From Fastidiosipila sp963510375 (GTDB lineage: Bacteria; Bacillota; Clostridia; Saccharofermentanales; Fastidiosipilaceae), in the NCBI GenBank assembly GCA_963510375.1, contig CAUPES010000001.1:124001-188000 (forward strand): 64,000 nucleotides of DNA, given 5' to 3'. Under the pieces are notes generated by a model that saw nothing but the letters and a program-made list of their open reading frames with translations, was not told the origin of the DNA and searched no databases. This document shows positions 26,116 through 34,157 of this stretch, in pieces. The position numbers and the translations under genes were made by a program. How positions within the stretch are numbered: the first letter of the stretch is position 1; each line of letters starts with the position of its first letter.

Positions 26116-27237
26116 ATGAAACCATTTATAAAATGGCCAGGAGGAAAAACAGAAGAATTAGGAATTATTTTGAAAAATATTCCTGATAATATAAAAGATT
26201 ATTATGAGCCTTTTGTAGGTGGCGGAGCTGTTTATTTTGGTATCGATAAAGTTAGAAATTATTATATAAATGATAAATCTGACGAATTAATGTCTTTGTA
26301 TAAAGCTATAAAAGAGCAAAATAAAGCCTTTTTATATGCAATTTATGAAATTAATAAATGTTGGAAAATTTTAGAGATAATTACTGAAAAGCATATTGAT
26401 GATTTTATAGATATTTACAATGCCTATAAAAAAAATATAATTGATAGTGAAGAGTTAGCTTTTAAGATAAAAGACTTCATCTTAAAAAATTCTAAAGAGT
26501 TTAATGGAATTTTAGATGAAAACTTTATTATTGACGGAATAAGAATATTAAAAGAATTAGAGAAGAATATCTCTAGAAAAATGAAAAGAATGAAATCTCT
26601 AGAGCAGAAAAAAGGTGAATTATCTGTTGAAGATGTAAAAGTAAATATTGAGACTGCTTTTAAAAGTGGATTATATACACATTTTAGATTTTTATATAAT
26701 AACTCTAGTAGAATCCACTTGGATCCTGACTTTAGAACAGCAATATTTTATTTTATTAGAGAATACTGCTATTCATCAATGTTTAGATACAATCGCAATG
26801 GAGAATTTAATGTGCCTTATGGGGGAATAAGTTATAATAAAAAATATTTAGATAAGAAATTATCCTATATACAAAGTGAAAAAATTATAGATAGATTAGA
26901 TAATACTAAAATGTTTTCGTTAGATTTTGAGTATTTTCTAGAAGAGAATACTCCAAATAAAAATGATTTTATTTTTTTAGATCCACCATACGATAGTTCA
27001 TTTTCTACTTATGCGAATAATGAATTTTTAGGTTTTGATCATGAAAGATTATCTCTTTTTTGCAAAAATACTACAGCTAATTTTATGTTAATAATTAAGA
27101 ATACAGATTTTATTTATGAATTATACAAGAATTTTTATATAAAGAGTTTTGATAAAAAATACCTGGTTAGTTTTCAAAACAGAAACGATAAGAATGCAGA
27201 ACATCTATTGATAACAAATTATGAAATTAAGGAGTAA
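26116..27237 (+). CDS. D12-class DNA adenine-N6 methyltransferase
   Basis: Modification enzyme of a probable type II restriction-modification system. N-terminal PFIKWPGGK (motif X) is followed by YYEPFVGGGAVYF (motif I, S-adenosylmethionine binding), and FLDPPYDSSFSTY near residue 290 carries the DPPY catalytic motif IV. This alpha order (X-I-IV) is that of Dam and M.DpnII. The 373 residues exceed Dam because of a ~110-residue helical insert between motif I and the YCYSSMFRYNRNGEFNVP segment, probably part of the target-recognition domain. It overlaps no gene; the partner nuclease starts five bases after the stop. Base composition is even more AT-rich than flanking housekeeping genes. Confidence 0.92.
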   Translation: MKPFIKWPGGKTEELGIILKNIPDNIKDYYEPFVGGGAVYFGIDKVRNYYINDKSDELMSLYKAIKEQNKAFLYAIYEINKCWKILEIITEKHIDDFIDIYNAYKKNIIDSEELAFKIKDFILKNSKEFNGILDENFIIDGIRILKELEKNISRKMKRMKSLEQKKGELSVEDVKVNIETAFKSGLYTHFRFLYNNSSRIHLDPDFRTAIFYFIREYCYSSMFRYNRNGEFNVPYGGISYNKKYLDKKLSYIQSEKIIDRLDNTKMFSLDFEYFLEENTPNKNDFIFLDPPYDSSFSTYANNEFLGFDHERLSLFCKNTTANFMLIIKNTDFIYELYKNFYIKSFDKKYLVSFQNRNDKNAEHLLITNYEIKE

Positions 27238-27241
27238 ATAT

Positions 27242-28015
27242 ATGCATACGGAAGCAGAAATACGAAGAGCAATAAAACCTTTGCTAGACAGATATGGACA
27301 GCTGAATACATCACAAGTTAAGCAAAAGCTAGAGGAAGTATTAATTTTTGATGAGGACGATAAAGAGCTTTCATCAACTAGAAAAGAAGCTAAGATAATG
27401 CAAAGAATAGGAAATATAGTAGCTCATCAATCTGAAGAAATCAAAATATACGAAGAGGGATTCACAGTCAATAAAAAGGAAGTACCAGCGTTATTTACTG
27501 CAGTTAAAGGTTTATCAAATGGGACATTAGCAGAGCTATCGGATAAAGATATCAAGGTAAGACAACAAAAATCAAAGAGTTTCCATGGAAGAGATATAGA
27601 TTGGGCAAAAAAATATGAAGATAACTCGGAAATTGGAAATTTAGGAGAAGAATTTGTTTATCAATGTGAAAAGGATAAAGTAGCAAAATTTAGTAAAGAT
27701 GATGTTGACAGAGTTCAACATCTTAGTAAATTGCAAGGAGATGGACTAGGTTATGATATTAGTTCTATTGACGATCAAGGAAACATTTTAAGAATAGAGG
27801 TTAAAACTACCTCTAAAGGAGAAGATACAGTGTTTTACATGAGTAAAAATGAAAGGGACTTTTTTGAACAATATAAGGATGATGGTGCAGTTATTTATAG
27901 AGTCTATAATTTTGATAAGAAAACTCGAAGAGGGATTATTAAAGAAATAACTGCTGTTGAGCTATTAAATAATTATAATTTCGATCCAATAACATTTGCT
28001 GTTACAAAAAAATAA
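27242..28015 (+). CDS. DUF3883-type nuclease, probable restriction partner
   Basis: A 257-residue protein. The N-terminal ~70 residues look like a winged helix similar to that of Mrr-type restriction proteins. The C-terminal half holds the DUF3883/NOV-type fold GDGLGYDISS...LRIEVKTT, where Asp and the ExK pair fit a PD-(D/E)xK nuclease centre. The ATG at 27242 is chosen because AAGGAG (27228-27233) precedes it; an earlier ATG at 27221 lies inside the methylase and has no such site. Being placed directly after an adenine methylase suggests it cuts the unmethylated target. The target sequence cannot be read. Confidence 0.75.
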   Translation: MHTEAEIRRAIKPLLDRYGQLNTSQVKQKLEEVLIFDEDDKELSSTRKEAKIMQRIGNIVAHQSEEIKIYEEGFTVNKKEVPALFTAVKGLSNGTLAELSDKDIKVRQQKSKSFHGRDIDWAKKYEDNSEIGNLGEEFVYQCEKDKVAKFSKDDVDRVQHLSKLQGDGLGYDISSIDDQGNILRIEVKTTSKGEDTVFYMSKNERDFFEQYKDDGAVIYRVYNFDKKTRRGIIKEITAVELLNNYNFDPITFAVTKK

Positions 28016-28027
28016 TTAACGTTAATA

Positions 28028-28066
28028 AATGCAACATAATAAAGTAAATTATTATGTTGCATTTTA
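28028..28066 (+). terminator. terminator of the restriction-modification pair
   Basis: A 14-bp stem, AATGCAACATAATA (28028-28041) / TATTATGTTGCATT (28050-28063), with an eight-base loop. A mixed A/T run follows. Confidence 0.75.
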
Positions 28067-28178
28067 CAATTACTAATATTTTTTAAAAAATCAGCTTGAA
28101 AATCCAGAAAATATGATTTAGAATAAGAATGAATTTAGACAACAGGTTTACTTCTGTTCTAAAATTTCAAAGTTCAAT

Positions 28179-28206
28179 ACGGGCGAGAAGCCCGTTTCTT
28201 TTTATC
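28179..28206 (+). terminator. terminator-like hairpin upstream of the zinc-ribbon gene
   Basis: ACGGGC (28179-28184) / GCCCGT (28190-28195), loop GAGAA, then TTTCTTTTT. It ends 24 bases before the next start, so it either ends a transcript from the 28016-28178 gap or acts as an attenuator for the gene at 28230. Confidence 0.7.
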
Positions 28207-28229
28207 AATTTTTATAAAGAAGGTATTAA

Positions 28230-28511
28230 ATGAATAAAAAATGTCCCAGATGTGGAAGTGATAAAGTACAATTAAGCTCAGAAAGAAGCAAAAACGGTTG
28301 TCTATGGTTTTTGCTATTTGGGGTTTTATACATAGGTTATGTAATTATACGATGGATTATAGGTACAATTATTTTTATTTTATATGATTGGTGGATGTCT
28401 CTTGTTAGACGTGGTCAAGGATTAGGTTATATTTGGCAATCTAAGAAATGGTTCTCCTTAAATAAAAGAGTTTTCTATTGCCATAACTGTAGTAATAATT
28501 TTAGAAGTTAG
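28230..28511 (+). CDS. small membrane protein with split zinc ribbon
   Basis: The 93-residue protein has CPRCGS at residues 5-10 and YCHNCSNNF near the C-terminus, which together could bind one zinc. In between is a hydrophobic block of about 45 residues (WFLLFGVLYIGYVII then IIGTIIFILYDWW) that would give one or two membrane helices. The two half-ribbons would then meet on the cytoplasmic face. The ribosome site AAGAAGG is upstream. It is not recognised as a named family and is probably part of the accessory island. Confidence 0.65.
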   Translation: MNKKCPRCGSDKVQLSSERSKNGCLWFLLFGVLYIGYVIIRWIIGTIIFILYDWWMSLVRRGQGLGYIWQSKKWFSLNKRVFYCHNCSNNFRS

Positions 28512-28542
28512 GAATTAACTAATTGAATTAAATATATATTTT

Positions 28543-28577
28543 AGCCGAGTTATTTAAAAACTTGGCTTTTTTTATTT
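28543..28577 (+). terminator. terminator of the zinc-ribbon membrane gene
   Basis: AGCCGAGTT (28543-28551) / AACTTGGCT (28559-28567) with one G-U pair, followed by TTTTTTTATTT. Confidence 0.88.
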
Positions 28578-28610
28578 GCTTTTAAAATATTTATATTAAT
28601 AAAAAAGTCC

Positions 28611-28639
28611 TTGCAAATTAAAATGAAGTAGGATAATAT
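28611..28639 (+). promoter_or_regulatory. strong promoter at the head of the long non-coding region
   Basis: TTGCAA (28611-28616), a 17-bp spacer, then TAATAT (28634-28639). It is one of the best sigma-A type matches in the window, yet no open frame with a ribosome site follows for over 1 kb. Transcription should start near 28646. Confidence 0.55.
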
Positions 28640-28645
28640 AAAAAA

Positions 28646-28760
28646 CAGAAAAGTCGACCTGTGCAAAATAGTAATTTTGTTCATGTCGGGGGATCTGAAG
28701 AGGCGTTTTGAGGAAAATGTGTCCGTGTGAAATGCATAGATAAAATCAGGTTTGTATTTA
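28646..28760 (+). ncRNA. candidate structured non-coding RNA
   Basis: Downstream of the promoter the sequence becomes markedly less AT-rich and can fold. CGAC...GTCG (about 28655-28687) encloses CAAAAT/ATTTTG, a purine-rich GGGGGATCTGAAGAGG follows, CGTTTT/AAAATG makes a small hairpin, and ATCTGA (28693-28698) can pair with TCAGGT (28746-28751). No coding frame fits. It does not match what I remember of 6S, tmRNA, SRP RNA or RNase P RNA. The 3' end is undefined; no classical terminator is seen before the A/T-rich stretch at about 28790. Confidence 0.35.
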
Positions 28761-29212
28761 ATTTTGAATATTGTATTTGCCTTATGTACATAAAAAAAAC
28801 TTTTTATATGATTAATGATACATTAGCTTTTGAATTTGTTTCTTAATTTTAATATAAATAAATATTTATATTAATTAAGGATTAGTTATTAAAAATAATT
28901 AATAATTAAATCTCTAATCCTTAACAAAATACCGAAAAAATATATATTTTAGAAACGAAAATAGCGAATAGAAATTTTATAAATGACCCTTTGTATGACA
29001 ACAAAGTTTCTATTTGAAGATTTGTTTAGAATATTATATTAGATAATCGTTTTTTTAATTCTATTAAAAACGAAATAAACATTTAGAATAATAGTTTTGA
29101 TGATAAAGATATTATTATTAAACTGTAGATGTTATTTAGCGCCATTAAAATTTAAATATGTACAAGTGTTTTAGAGTTAATATTCATTTGTTTAAAGACT
29201 GAACATTGAGAT
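28761..29212. other. very AT-rich intergenic stretch without recognised gene
   Basis: No frame with start, ribosome site and plausible protein exists on either strand. Two inverted repeats are visible: AAGGATTAG (28877-28885) with CTAATCCTT (28914-28922) around a 28-base A/T loop, and CGTTTTT with AAAAACG at about 29048-29072. Neither is followed by a T-run typical of a terminator. The rest is simple A/T-rich sequence. Confidence 0.5.
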
Positions 29213-29383
29213 TTATCCACACCAACTGTAGGTTAAATGGTTTTATTCACACGAATTTCCACGTGCTTTCTAATTTTGTTCAGCTCAGAATGCGAAAATA
29301 TAATCTATCCACACAAATTTCAACTTTTTAAAACATTTTGTTCAGCTCGAGTGTTGATGATTGCTATTTTGCTTTGTGGAAAA
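29213..29383. other. cluster of DnaA-box-like sites
   Basis: TTATCCACA at 29213-29221 and TTATTCACA at 29243-29251 match the TTATNCACA consensus exactly. CTATCCACA at 29305-29313 and, on the opposite strand, TTTTCCACA at 29375-29383 have one change each. Four sites in 171 bases is well above what chance would give in sequence this poor in C. Two are embedded in a 62-bp direct repeat. The arrangement resembles an origin or a DnaA-titration locus, but no dnaA or dnaN lies in the window. Confidence 0.55.
29243..29348. repeat. imperfect direct repeat, 62-bp period
   Basis: 29243-29286 and 29305-29348 agree at 32 of 44 positions by hand count. Each copy starts with a DnaA-box-like TTATTCACA or CTATCCACA, continues with AATTTC and ends in the identical ATTTTGTTCAGCTC. 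Confidence 0.7.
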
Positions 29384-29630
29384 CAAATCTAATAAAGGCT
29401 TAGCTATTATCTGCTTAGGTCTAGTGTTTACTAATTATAGAATGATGTATTTACTATACAAATTATAGTCTACAATATGAAGCGTATAGTCTTTGCAGCA
29501 AAGACTTAAATACTTAAGCTATGAACTTATATCCAGCGTAAGAAAACATAAATAAAAAACAATTTAAAATACGGCGTCCGTCACCTATGCTCATCCGCGG
29601 ACTGTACACACGACTTATGCTCATATGAAA

Positions 29631-29650
29631 TTACAGTAATATTACTGTAA
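29631..29650. repeat. perfect 20-bp palindrome
   Basis: TTACAGTAAT/ATTACTGTAA is perfectly symmetric with no spacer, in non-coding sequence 220 bases past the peptidase stop. It is a candidate operator or recombinase-type site. A pair of near-identical 12-mers (AC[C/T]TATGCTCAT at 29583 and 29613) lies just before it. Confidence 0.55.
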
Positions 29651-29725
29651 TAAATTGCTTCAATGATATCATTTTATAAATCATAAACCAATATCCTTTT
29701 ATAATGATTAAATTAGATATTTTTA

Positions 29726-29775
29726 GAATATAAAAACCCAACTTTTGAGGGCACATCATAAATTAAAGTTGGGTT
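29726..29775 (-). terminator. terminator of the M18 aminopeptidase gene
   Basis: AACCCAACTTT (29735-29745) pairs with AAAGTTGGGTT (29765-29775), 11 bp, 19-base loop. On the minus strand it is followed by TTTTTATATT. Confidence 0.78.
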
Positions 29776-29866
29776 GAATTAGAATGTTAATTAAAAAACT
29801 TAAAGAGTTATTTATTTGTTTACATGTAAAAATAAAATTTGACCTTTTATTAAACTCTCCTCTTCT

Positions 29867-31378
29867 CTATTCCATATTTTGTAAGAATGTAACATATACT
29901 TGATAGCAATTATACATATCTAACTTATGTGAGATTTCGAATGGAGCGTGCATACTTAATACTGGTACACCGCAGTCAATTACTTGGATACCACGTTTAG
30001 ATTGTAGATGAGCGATTGTACCGCCACCACCTTGATCAACTTTACCAAGTTCGCCTGTTTGCCATGGAATGTTATTTTCATCTAATATATGCAATATCTT
30101 AGTGTAGTACTCAGAATTTGCATCATTTGAACCAGATTTACCACCGCTACCAGTATATTTGCTGAAGGCTACACCTTTACCCATATGTGGTGCATTGGCA
30201 CTTTCAAATGCGTAACTAAAGGTAGGGTCAAAGGCTGCAGAAACATCAGAAGAGATCATAAATGAATTTTCTAATGCTTTTACAAAAGCTAATTCATCAT
30301 ATTCTCCCTCGATTTTAACGAATAATTCAATAAAGAAATTTTCGTATATTTGAGATTGAGCACCTGTATTACCGTAACTACCAATTTCTTCTTTGTCTGT
30401 TAACATTGCAACAGCTGTTCTTTTAACCTTATTTTGAGCTGCAATTGCTCTTAATGCTGGGAATGAACATGCGCTGTCATCTTGGCCATAACCTGTTACA
30501 AAGCTTCTATCGAAACCTAAGTCACGAGCTTTATTTGCTGGAACAATTTGTAATTCTGCTGAAACTAAATCTCTTTCGACAATTCCATATCTTTCGTTAA
30601 GAATTTGCAATACTGCCAATTTAAAACGATTACTTACATCTTTATGAGGTACTGGTCTACCACCAACAAGAACATTAAATTCCTCACCTTCTACAACTTT
30701 TGCAGCAGGTTTAGAAAGTTGATCTTTACTCAAATGAATTAATAAATCAGTAAACATAAAGACTGGATCGTTTTCAGCTTCACCTATAGAAAAATGAACT
30801 TGAGTACCATCTTTTCTTTGAACTACACCGTGTAGTGCGAGTGGCATTGTTGTCCATTGATATTTCTTAACACCACCATAGTAGTGAGTCTTAAAGTAAG
30901 ACATACCGTTATTTTCAAATAAAGGATTTGGTTTTAAATCAAATCTTGGAGAATCTATATGTGAACCCAAGATATTAAAACCATTTCTTGCTGAATCTTC
31001 ACCAATAACAGCTGCCATCAATCCTTTGCCATGAATATTAAAGTAAACTTTATCTCCAGGAACTAATCTTTCTTTGGTAGCAACATCTACAAAACCTAGA
31101 TTACTTAATAAATTAATGCCAAATCTAACTGCTTCACGTTCAGTTTTAGCTTCATCTAAATAATTCTTGTAATCTTCACCGAAACTGAATGCGTTTTGTA
31201 AAGTAGATGCATTATAAACATCATAAAGGTAAGGATATTCATTACTTAATTCTTTTTCAAGCTTTTTACCTTCGCTTAAGTTTTCAGTACTTGCATCAGG
31301 ATTAACATCTTGTGATTTAAATAACTGATGTAAATCTTCTACACTCATTGTTTCTGGTTTTTCAATTTTATCAAACAT
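29867..31378 (-). CDS. M18 family aminopeptidase
   Basis: Cytoplasmic dinuclear zinc exopeptidase releasing N-terminal residues from peptides. Family motifs are present in order: GSHIDSPRFDLK (first His and Asp ligands), the bridging region GYGQDDSACS, the catalytic Glu pair in DKEEIGSYG, SGSNDANSEYY, and the last His in PVLSMHAPFEISH. The 503-residue length is usual for the long bacterial M18 enzymes. The ribosome site AAGGAG precedes the ATG at 31378. It is the first gene of the long minus-strand block and is closed by its own terminator next to the non-coding region. Confidence 0.93.
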   Translation of the reverse strand: MFDKIEKPETMSVEDLHQLFKSQDVNPDASTENLSEGKKLEKELSNEYPYLYDVYNASTLQNAFSFGEDYKNYLDEAKTEREAVRFGINLLSNLGFVDVATKERLVPGDKVYFNIHGKGLMAAVIGEDSARNGFNILGSHIDSPRFDLKPNPLFENNGMSYFKTHYYGGVKKYQWTTMPLALHGVVQRKDGTQVHFSIGEAENDPVFMFTDLLIHLSKDQLSKPAAKVVEGEEFNVLVGGRPVPHKDVSNRFKLAVLQILNERYGIVERDLVSAELQIVPANKARDLGFDRSFVTGYGQDDSACSFPALRAIAAQNKVKRTAVAMLTDKEEIGSYGNTGAQSQIYENFFIELFVKIEGEYDELAFVKALENSFMISSDVSAAFDPTFSYAFESANAPHMGKGVAFSKYTGSGGKSGSNDANSEYYTKILHILDENNIPWQTGELGKVDQGGGGTIAHLQSKRGIQVIDCGVPVLSMHAPFEISHKLDMYNCYQVYVTFLQNME

Positions 31379-31425
31379 AAACTACTCCTTAATTTCAATA
31401 AAAAAGTAGTTACATTCTACCATAT

Positions 31426-32772
31426 TTACACTTTATCTGCATCTGTAGATTTATTGTTAGAGCCTGTATTTTTGTTTCTTCCCAATTGCTGTTTAATGAA
31501 ATTTAATCTCTCGTTGATAGTCTTTTCGTATCCATTCTGTGTAGGTTCATAATAGACTTTGCCCTGTAATTTTTCTGGCAAAAATTCCATTTCTGCAATA
31601 CTGTATGGATAATCATGTGCGTATTTATATCCATTACTGTAACCTAAATTGCTCTGCATCTCATTAATAGGAGCGTTACGTACTGCAAAAGGTATTTCAC
31701 CTGTGTTGCTCGAACGAACATCAGCTAGAGCACTATTAATAGCTTTATAAGCGCGATTTGATTTAGGACTAGTAGCAACTGCAATCACAGCTTCAGAAAG
31801 GATAATTCTAGCCTCAGGCATACCGATTCTGCTAACAGCTTCCCATGCCGAAACACAAATACTTAATATTTGTGGATTTGCTAGACCTACATCTTCTGCA
31901 GCACAGATAACAATACGTCTACATATAAAATCCAAATCTTCACCTGCTTCTAGCATTCTAGCTAAATAAAAAACAGCAGCATCTGGATCTGAACCACGCA
32001 TAGATTTAATGAAGGCGCTAATTGTATCGTAATGTTCTTCCCCATCTTTATCGTAACGTATAGTTTTCTTCTGGACACAATCAGCTATGATTTCTTTAGT
32101 TATTAACAACTTACTTTCTGAGTTTTTATCAGTGGTTTTGTAAGCAAGTTCCACTGCATTTAAAGCCGATCTAGCATCACCATTGCAAACATTTGCAAGA
32201 AAATCTAAGGCTTCATTGTCCATTTGAATATTCAGACTAGGATCTTGTTCATGTAATTTATTTAAAGCATTTTGGACTATAGTTTTTACATTATCGGCAG
32301 TTAATGGATAAAGTTGAAACACTGTAGAACGTGAAAGTAATGCTTTATTTACTTCGAAATATGGATTTTCAGTTGTAGCGCCAATTAAAATTAATGTTCC
32401 ATCTTCAACGTGTGGTAGTAAAGCGTCTTGTTGAGCCTTGTTAAATCTATGAATTTCGTCAACAAAAATTAACATTCTGCCACTTGGATTTAATAAATAG
32501 TTTTTGCTTTCATCAACTATCTCTTTAATGTCTTTAATTCCTGCAGTAACAGCATTAATCCTCTTGAAATTACTAGAGGTTTCATTAGCTATAATCCTAG
32601 CTATCGAAGTTTTGCCGGTTCCAGGAGGACCAAAGAGAATAATAGAGTTAATTTGATCAGCTTCAATCATACGACGTAAAAGCTTACCTTTACCAAGTAT
32701 GTGTTCTTGACCAACAAAATCATTTAAAGATTCTGGCGCCATTCTATAAGCTAATGGTTTATTATTTCTCAT
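31426..32772 (-). CDS. rarA: replication-associated recombination ATPase RarA/MgsA
   Basis: Clamp-loader-like AAA+ protein that acts at stalled replication forks. LAYRMAPESLNDFVGQEHIL at the start is followed by Walker A GPPGTGKTS, Walker B IFVDEIHRFNK, the sensor GATTENPYFEVNKALLSR and the C-terminal helical tetramer domain (SMRGSDPDAAVFYLARM). Start at 32772 is chosen because AAGGAGGT lies just upstream; an in-frame ATG eight codons earlier overlaps that site. The length of 448 residues is normal. Confidence 0.94.
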   Translation of the reverse strand: MRNNKPLAYRMAPESLNDFVGQEHILGKGKLLRRMIEADQINSIILFGPPGTGKTSIARIIANETSSNFKRINAVTAGIKDIKEIVDESKNYLLNPSGRMLIFVDEIHRFNKAQQDALLPHVEDGTLILIGATTENPYFEVNKALLSRSTVFQLYPLTADNVKTIVQNALNKLHEQDPSLNIQMDNEALDFLANVCNGDARSALNAVELAYKTTDKNSESKLLITKEIIADCVQKKTIRYDKDGEEHYDTISAFIKSMRGSDPDAAVFYLARMLEAGEDLDFICRRIVICAAEDVGLANPQILSICVSAWEAVSRIGMPEARIILSEAVIAVATSPKSNRAYKAINSALADVRSSNTGEIPFAVRNAPINEMQSNLGYSNGYKYAHDYPYSIAEMEFLPEKLQGKVYYEPTQNGYEKTINERLNFIKQQLGRNKNTGSNNKSTDADKV

Positions 32773-32819
32773 AAATACCTCCTTCCTGCTAATCATCTCA
32801 ACTGTTTTTAGGAGTAGTC

Positions 32820-34112
32820 TTATTCTTTGATACCAATACTATCTAAGTCTTCTTTTTTGGATACCAATAAAGTTTCAATCTTATTCATACCTTCTTCGAC
32901 CAAAGCATCCATATCTAAGTTTCTTTCAGCATAAATAGCATCTTCAAGACTAGGTCTTGTCTTAGGATGTTTTGCAACAAATACAGTACAACAATCTTCA
33001 TATGGCAGTATGGATGTTTCATAAGTACCAATGAATTTAGCAAGGTTAACAGTCCAATCTTTATCCATACCAATTAGAGGTCTATAGACTGGCATATTAC
33101 AGACTGCATCAGTACATATGATAGCTTCGGCTGTTTGACTTGCCACTTGGCCAAGACTTTCACCAGTGATCATGGCTGTACATTTTTGTTTTTTAGCTAA
33201 TTCTTCTGCGATTCTAAACATAACCCTACGCATGACAATGGTCATCATATCCGGGGAAACATTTTTCTTAAGAGTGATTTGGATATCAGTAAAATCAACT
33301 ATATGCATTTTAATTCGACCTGTGTATTCACTAACAATTCTAGCTAATTCAATGACTTTTTCTTTAGCTTCATTTGAAGTAAATGGGAAAGTATGGAAGT
33401 AAATTGCTTCTATTTCCATACCTCTGGAAGCCATTTGGAAACCTGCTACTGGGGAATCAATACCACCAGAAAGTAACAACATACCTTTGCTTCCTGTACC
33501 GACTGGTAGACCTTTTAAACCATCATGTTTCTCTGTATACATGTAGGCAGCATCTCTTATCTCAAGGTATACAACGAAATCTGGTTCATGTACGTCAACA
33601 GATAATTTTTGGTTGTTTCTTAAAATGTGAGCACCTAGATTTCTTGATATTTCAGGAGATTCTAAGGGGAAATTTTTATTGGCTCGTTTACTCTCAACTT
33701 TAAAAGTCTTAGATTTATTATTTTTAGATAATTCTTTTTCAACTAATAAATCAGCAGCTTTTTTCATATTGTCTGTATTTGCTTCGAACTTAATAACTTT
33801 ACTTGATGAAACTATTCCAAAGACTTTACAACTAATTTCTAGAGCTTTTTCAATATTGTGAGTTTCGGCAGCTTCACTATCTTTAGGCTCAATCCATATT
33901 CTACTTTGAGCAGAATATACCTTGTAGTTTGCTACTTTTTTCACACGCCAAGCTAAGTTACTAATTACCTTATCAACAAATTTACGTTGATTTAATCCTT
34001 TTAGAGAGATTTCTCCAACTCTAGCTAAGATAAGTTCTTGAAATTCCAGCCCAGCGTTTTGATCAATTTGTGTGTTGTTACTTATATTTTCATCTTTAAT
34101 TTTATTATCCAT
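32820..34112 (-). CDS. thiI: tRNA 4-thiouridine synthase ThiI
   Basis: Makes s4U8 in tRNA and may supply sulfur for thiamine. An N-terminal ferredoxin-like and THUMP region (ARVGEISLKGLNQRKF near residue 32) is followed by the PP-loop LLLSGGIDSPVAGFQMA and MITGESLGQVASQT. There is no C-terminal rhodanese domain, as in Bacillus ThiI, so sulfur should come directly from a partner cysteine desulfurase; one is encoded immediately upstream. The first ~20 residues are a polar Asn/Asp-rich extension. The ribosome site GGAG is present. The gap to the desulfurase is 45 bases. Confidence 0.94.
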   Translation of the reverse strand: MDNKIKDENISNNTQIDQNAGLEFQELILARVGEISLKGLNQRKFVDKVISNLAWRVKKVANYKVYSAQSRIWIEPKDSEAAETHNIEKALEISCKVFGIVSSSKVIKFEANTDNMKKAADLLVEKELSKNNKSKTFKVESKRANKNFPLESPEISRNLGAHILRNNQKLSVDVHEPDFVVYLEIRDAAYMYTEKHDGLKGLPVGTGSKGMLLLSGGIDSPVAGFQMASRGMEIEAIYFHTFPFTSNEAKEKVIELARIVSEYTGRIKMHIVDFTDIQITLKKNVSPDMMTIVMRRVMFRIAEELAKKQKCTAMITGESLGQVASQTAEAIICTDAVCNMPVYRPLIGMDKDWTVNLAKFIGTYETSILPYEDCCTVFVAKHPKTRPSLEDAIYAERNLDMDALVEEGMNKIETLLVSKKEDLDSIGIKE

Positions 34113-34157
34113 TATTTATTCTCCATTGTTATTAATTAATCTAATACTATTATTCTC

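Noticed and set aside
28707..28725. GAGGAAAATGTGTCC resembling the GAGGAAAGTCC of RNase P RNA
   Set aside because: None of the other conserved RNase P RNA blocks follow and the foldable segment is far too short.
29025..29052. TTTAGAATATTATATTAGATAATC as a dif site
   Set aside because: It shares only the left half with the Firmicute dif consensus; the XerD half does not align without gaps.
29634..29646. TAATATTAC inside the 20-bp palindrome, like the nick site of geminivirus rolling-circle origins
   Set aside because: No replication-initiator gene is nearby and nine A/T-rich bases arise easily by chance; the host is bacterial.
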